From: Halanaerobium saccharolyticum
GTDB lineage: Bacteria > Bacillota > Halanaerobiia > Halanaerobiales > Halanaerobiaceae
DNA length: 47,987 nt
NCBI RefSeq assembly: GCF_003053565.1
Contig: NZ_QAXS01000026.1
Coordinates: 1-47,987, forward strand
Direction of reading: 5' to 3'
Under the pieces are notes generated by a model. That model did no database searches, was not told the origin of the DNA, and worked only from the letters and a program-made list of their open reading frames with translations. This document shows positions 47,676 through 47,987 of this stretch, in pieces; positions within the stretch are counted from its first letter, which is position 1; every line of letters starts with the position of its first letter. A program made the translations under genes and the position numbers.

Positions 47676-47704
47676 ATTATATAGTATTTAATTGCTGATT
47701 GCAA
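47676..47704 (-). promoter_or_regulatory. Promoter of the T-box-argGH transcript
   Basis: TTGCAA (47699-47704), 17 nt, TATAAT (47676-47681) on the minus strand, about 20 nt before stem I of the T-box. Confidence 0.8.
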
Positions 47705-47726
47705 GAGATTTTGTGATATTTTATTG

Positions 47727-47775
47727 AACCAGGTCCAAAATCACCTTTTTGGACCTCGTCGTTTTGGACCTGGTT
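47727..47775. repeat. Palindromic intergenic repeat, copy 2
   Basis: AACCAGGTCCAAAA (47727-47740) and its exact complement (47762-47775) frame a 21-nt interior that holds a third TTTTGGACCT unit (47747-47756), so two alternative hairpins are possible. Read on the minus strand it matches copy 1 (4150-4183) in arms and in flanks on both sides, with about 15 extra central bases. Confidence 0.8.
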
Positions 47776-47776
47776 A

Positions 47777-47987
47777 TAGTGAATTATTTATCATAATCTA
47801 ATCTTAATCACTATACTTGGTATTTGAAAATACTATATCTATAAAGCAATAACAATTACTAGTATCATTGTCTCTGGTAATATTTTCTGATAGGCTCTTC
47901 GCTATTTAGTGTGGGTAATACAAATGGCATATATTAACATTAATGGTAATGCAAAATTAAAAATTAGCATGAATGCAGTTTGAAATT
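47777..47987. other. AT-rich end of window without a recognisable gene
   Basis: No reading frame above about 20 codons with a ribosome binding site was seen on either strand, and no RNA motif. A 19-codon frame from the ATG near 47928 on the plus strand has no convincing ribosome site. It may be the intergenic region before a gene beyond the window. Confidence 0.4.

Noticed and set aside
1-47987. CRISPR arrays, tRNA or rRNA genes
   Set aside because: No regularly spaced direct repeats, no cloverleaf with a CCA-type end and no rRNA core sequence were seen on either strand.

Overview
This window reads as chromosome of an anaerobic, low-GC Bacillota with an outer membrane, most likely a Halanaerobium-like member of the Halanaerobiales. 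The pointers are a C-terminal-Phe beta-barrel gene, a selenium operon with a selenocysteine-containing SelD, an A-type flavodiiron protein, a 2-hydroxyacyl-CoA dehydratase-type activase, ECF S components and SEC-C/TPR proteins. The genus is inferred from gene content and sequence style, not from a marker gene. Almost every gene lies on the minus strand; the one confident plus-strand gene is an aldo/keto reductase at 10.6-11.4 kb.

Layout: 0.1-2.5 kb, HAD hydrolase, PhoU-like DUF47 protein and PiT phosphate transporter. 2.7-4.8 kb, an orphan two-gene operon and an ECF S component. 4.9-6.8 kb, a SEC-C/TPR protein. 7.0-10.4 kb, argC-argB-argD. 10.6-12.9 kb, aldo/keto reductase and a GH4 alpha-galactosidase. 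13.0-20.4 kb, a TetR-controlled envelope locus: RND permease, LolA-like carrier and outer-membrane barrel, plus a cupin, a 23-residue membrane peptide and the TetR gene, with three matching operators; an IS110-family element sits between the carrier and the barrel. 20.6-22.6 kb, a cupin and a GlpA-like oxidoreductase. 22.7-25.9 kb, selenium operon (csd-like, yedF, selD with in-frame UGA, DUF3343). 26.1-30.4 kb, flavodiiron protein, two poorly known proteins, a membrane HD-GYP protein and a previously uncalled 29-residue secreted-type peptide. 30.8-36.4 kb, fumC, a three-gene activase set and an IclR regulator. 36.5-40.5 kb, YjdF-like membrane protein, manA and a long FtsA-like protein. 40.7-44.6 kb, a second HD-GYP protein and an operon of M48 protease, ECF S component and PfkB kinase. 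44.7-47.7 kb, argG-argH behind an arginine-specifying T-box.

Several regions work as units. Arginine synthesis is split: argCBD have their own promoter, while argGH are read through a T-box whose specifier loop carries the Arg codon CGC. The selenium genes include a SelD that itself needs selenocysteine. The TetR locus looks like a trans-envelope lipid or hydrophobic-compound export system, with regulator, inner-membrane pump, periplasmic carrier and outer-membrane barrel.

Most starts show a GGAGG-type Shine-Dalgarno sequence about 8-9 nt before the start codon. I used that spacing to move many starts inward. In two genes (argB and the 4.2 kb S component) the same spacing points to an AUA codon. 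Intergenic DNA is rich in long palindromes. No tRNA, rRNA or CRISPR array was seen. The last ~200 bases (47777-47987) and the first ~129 bases show no confident gene.
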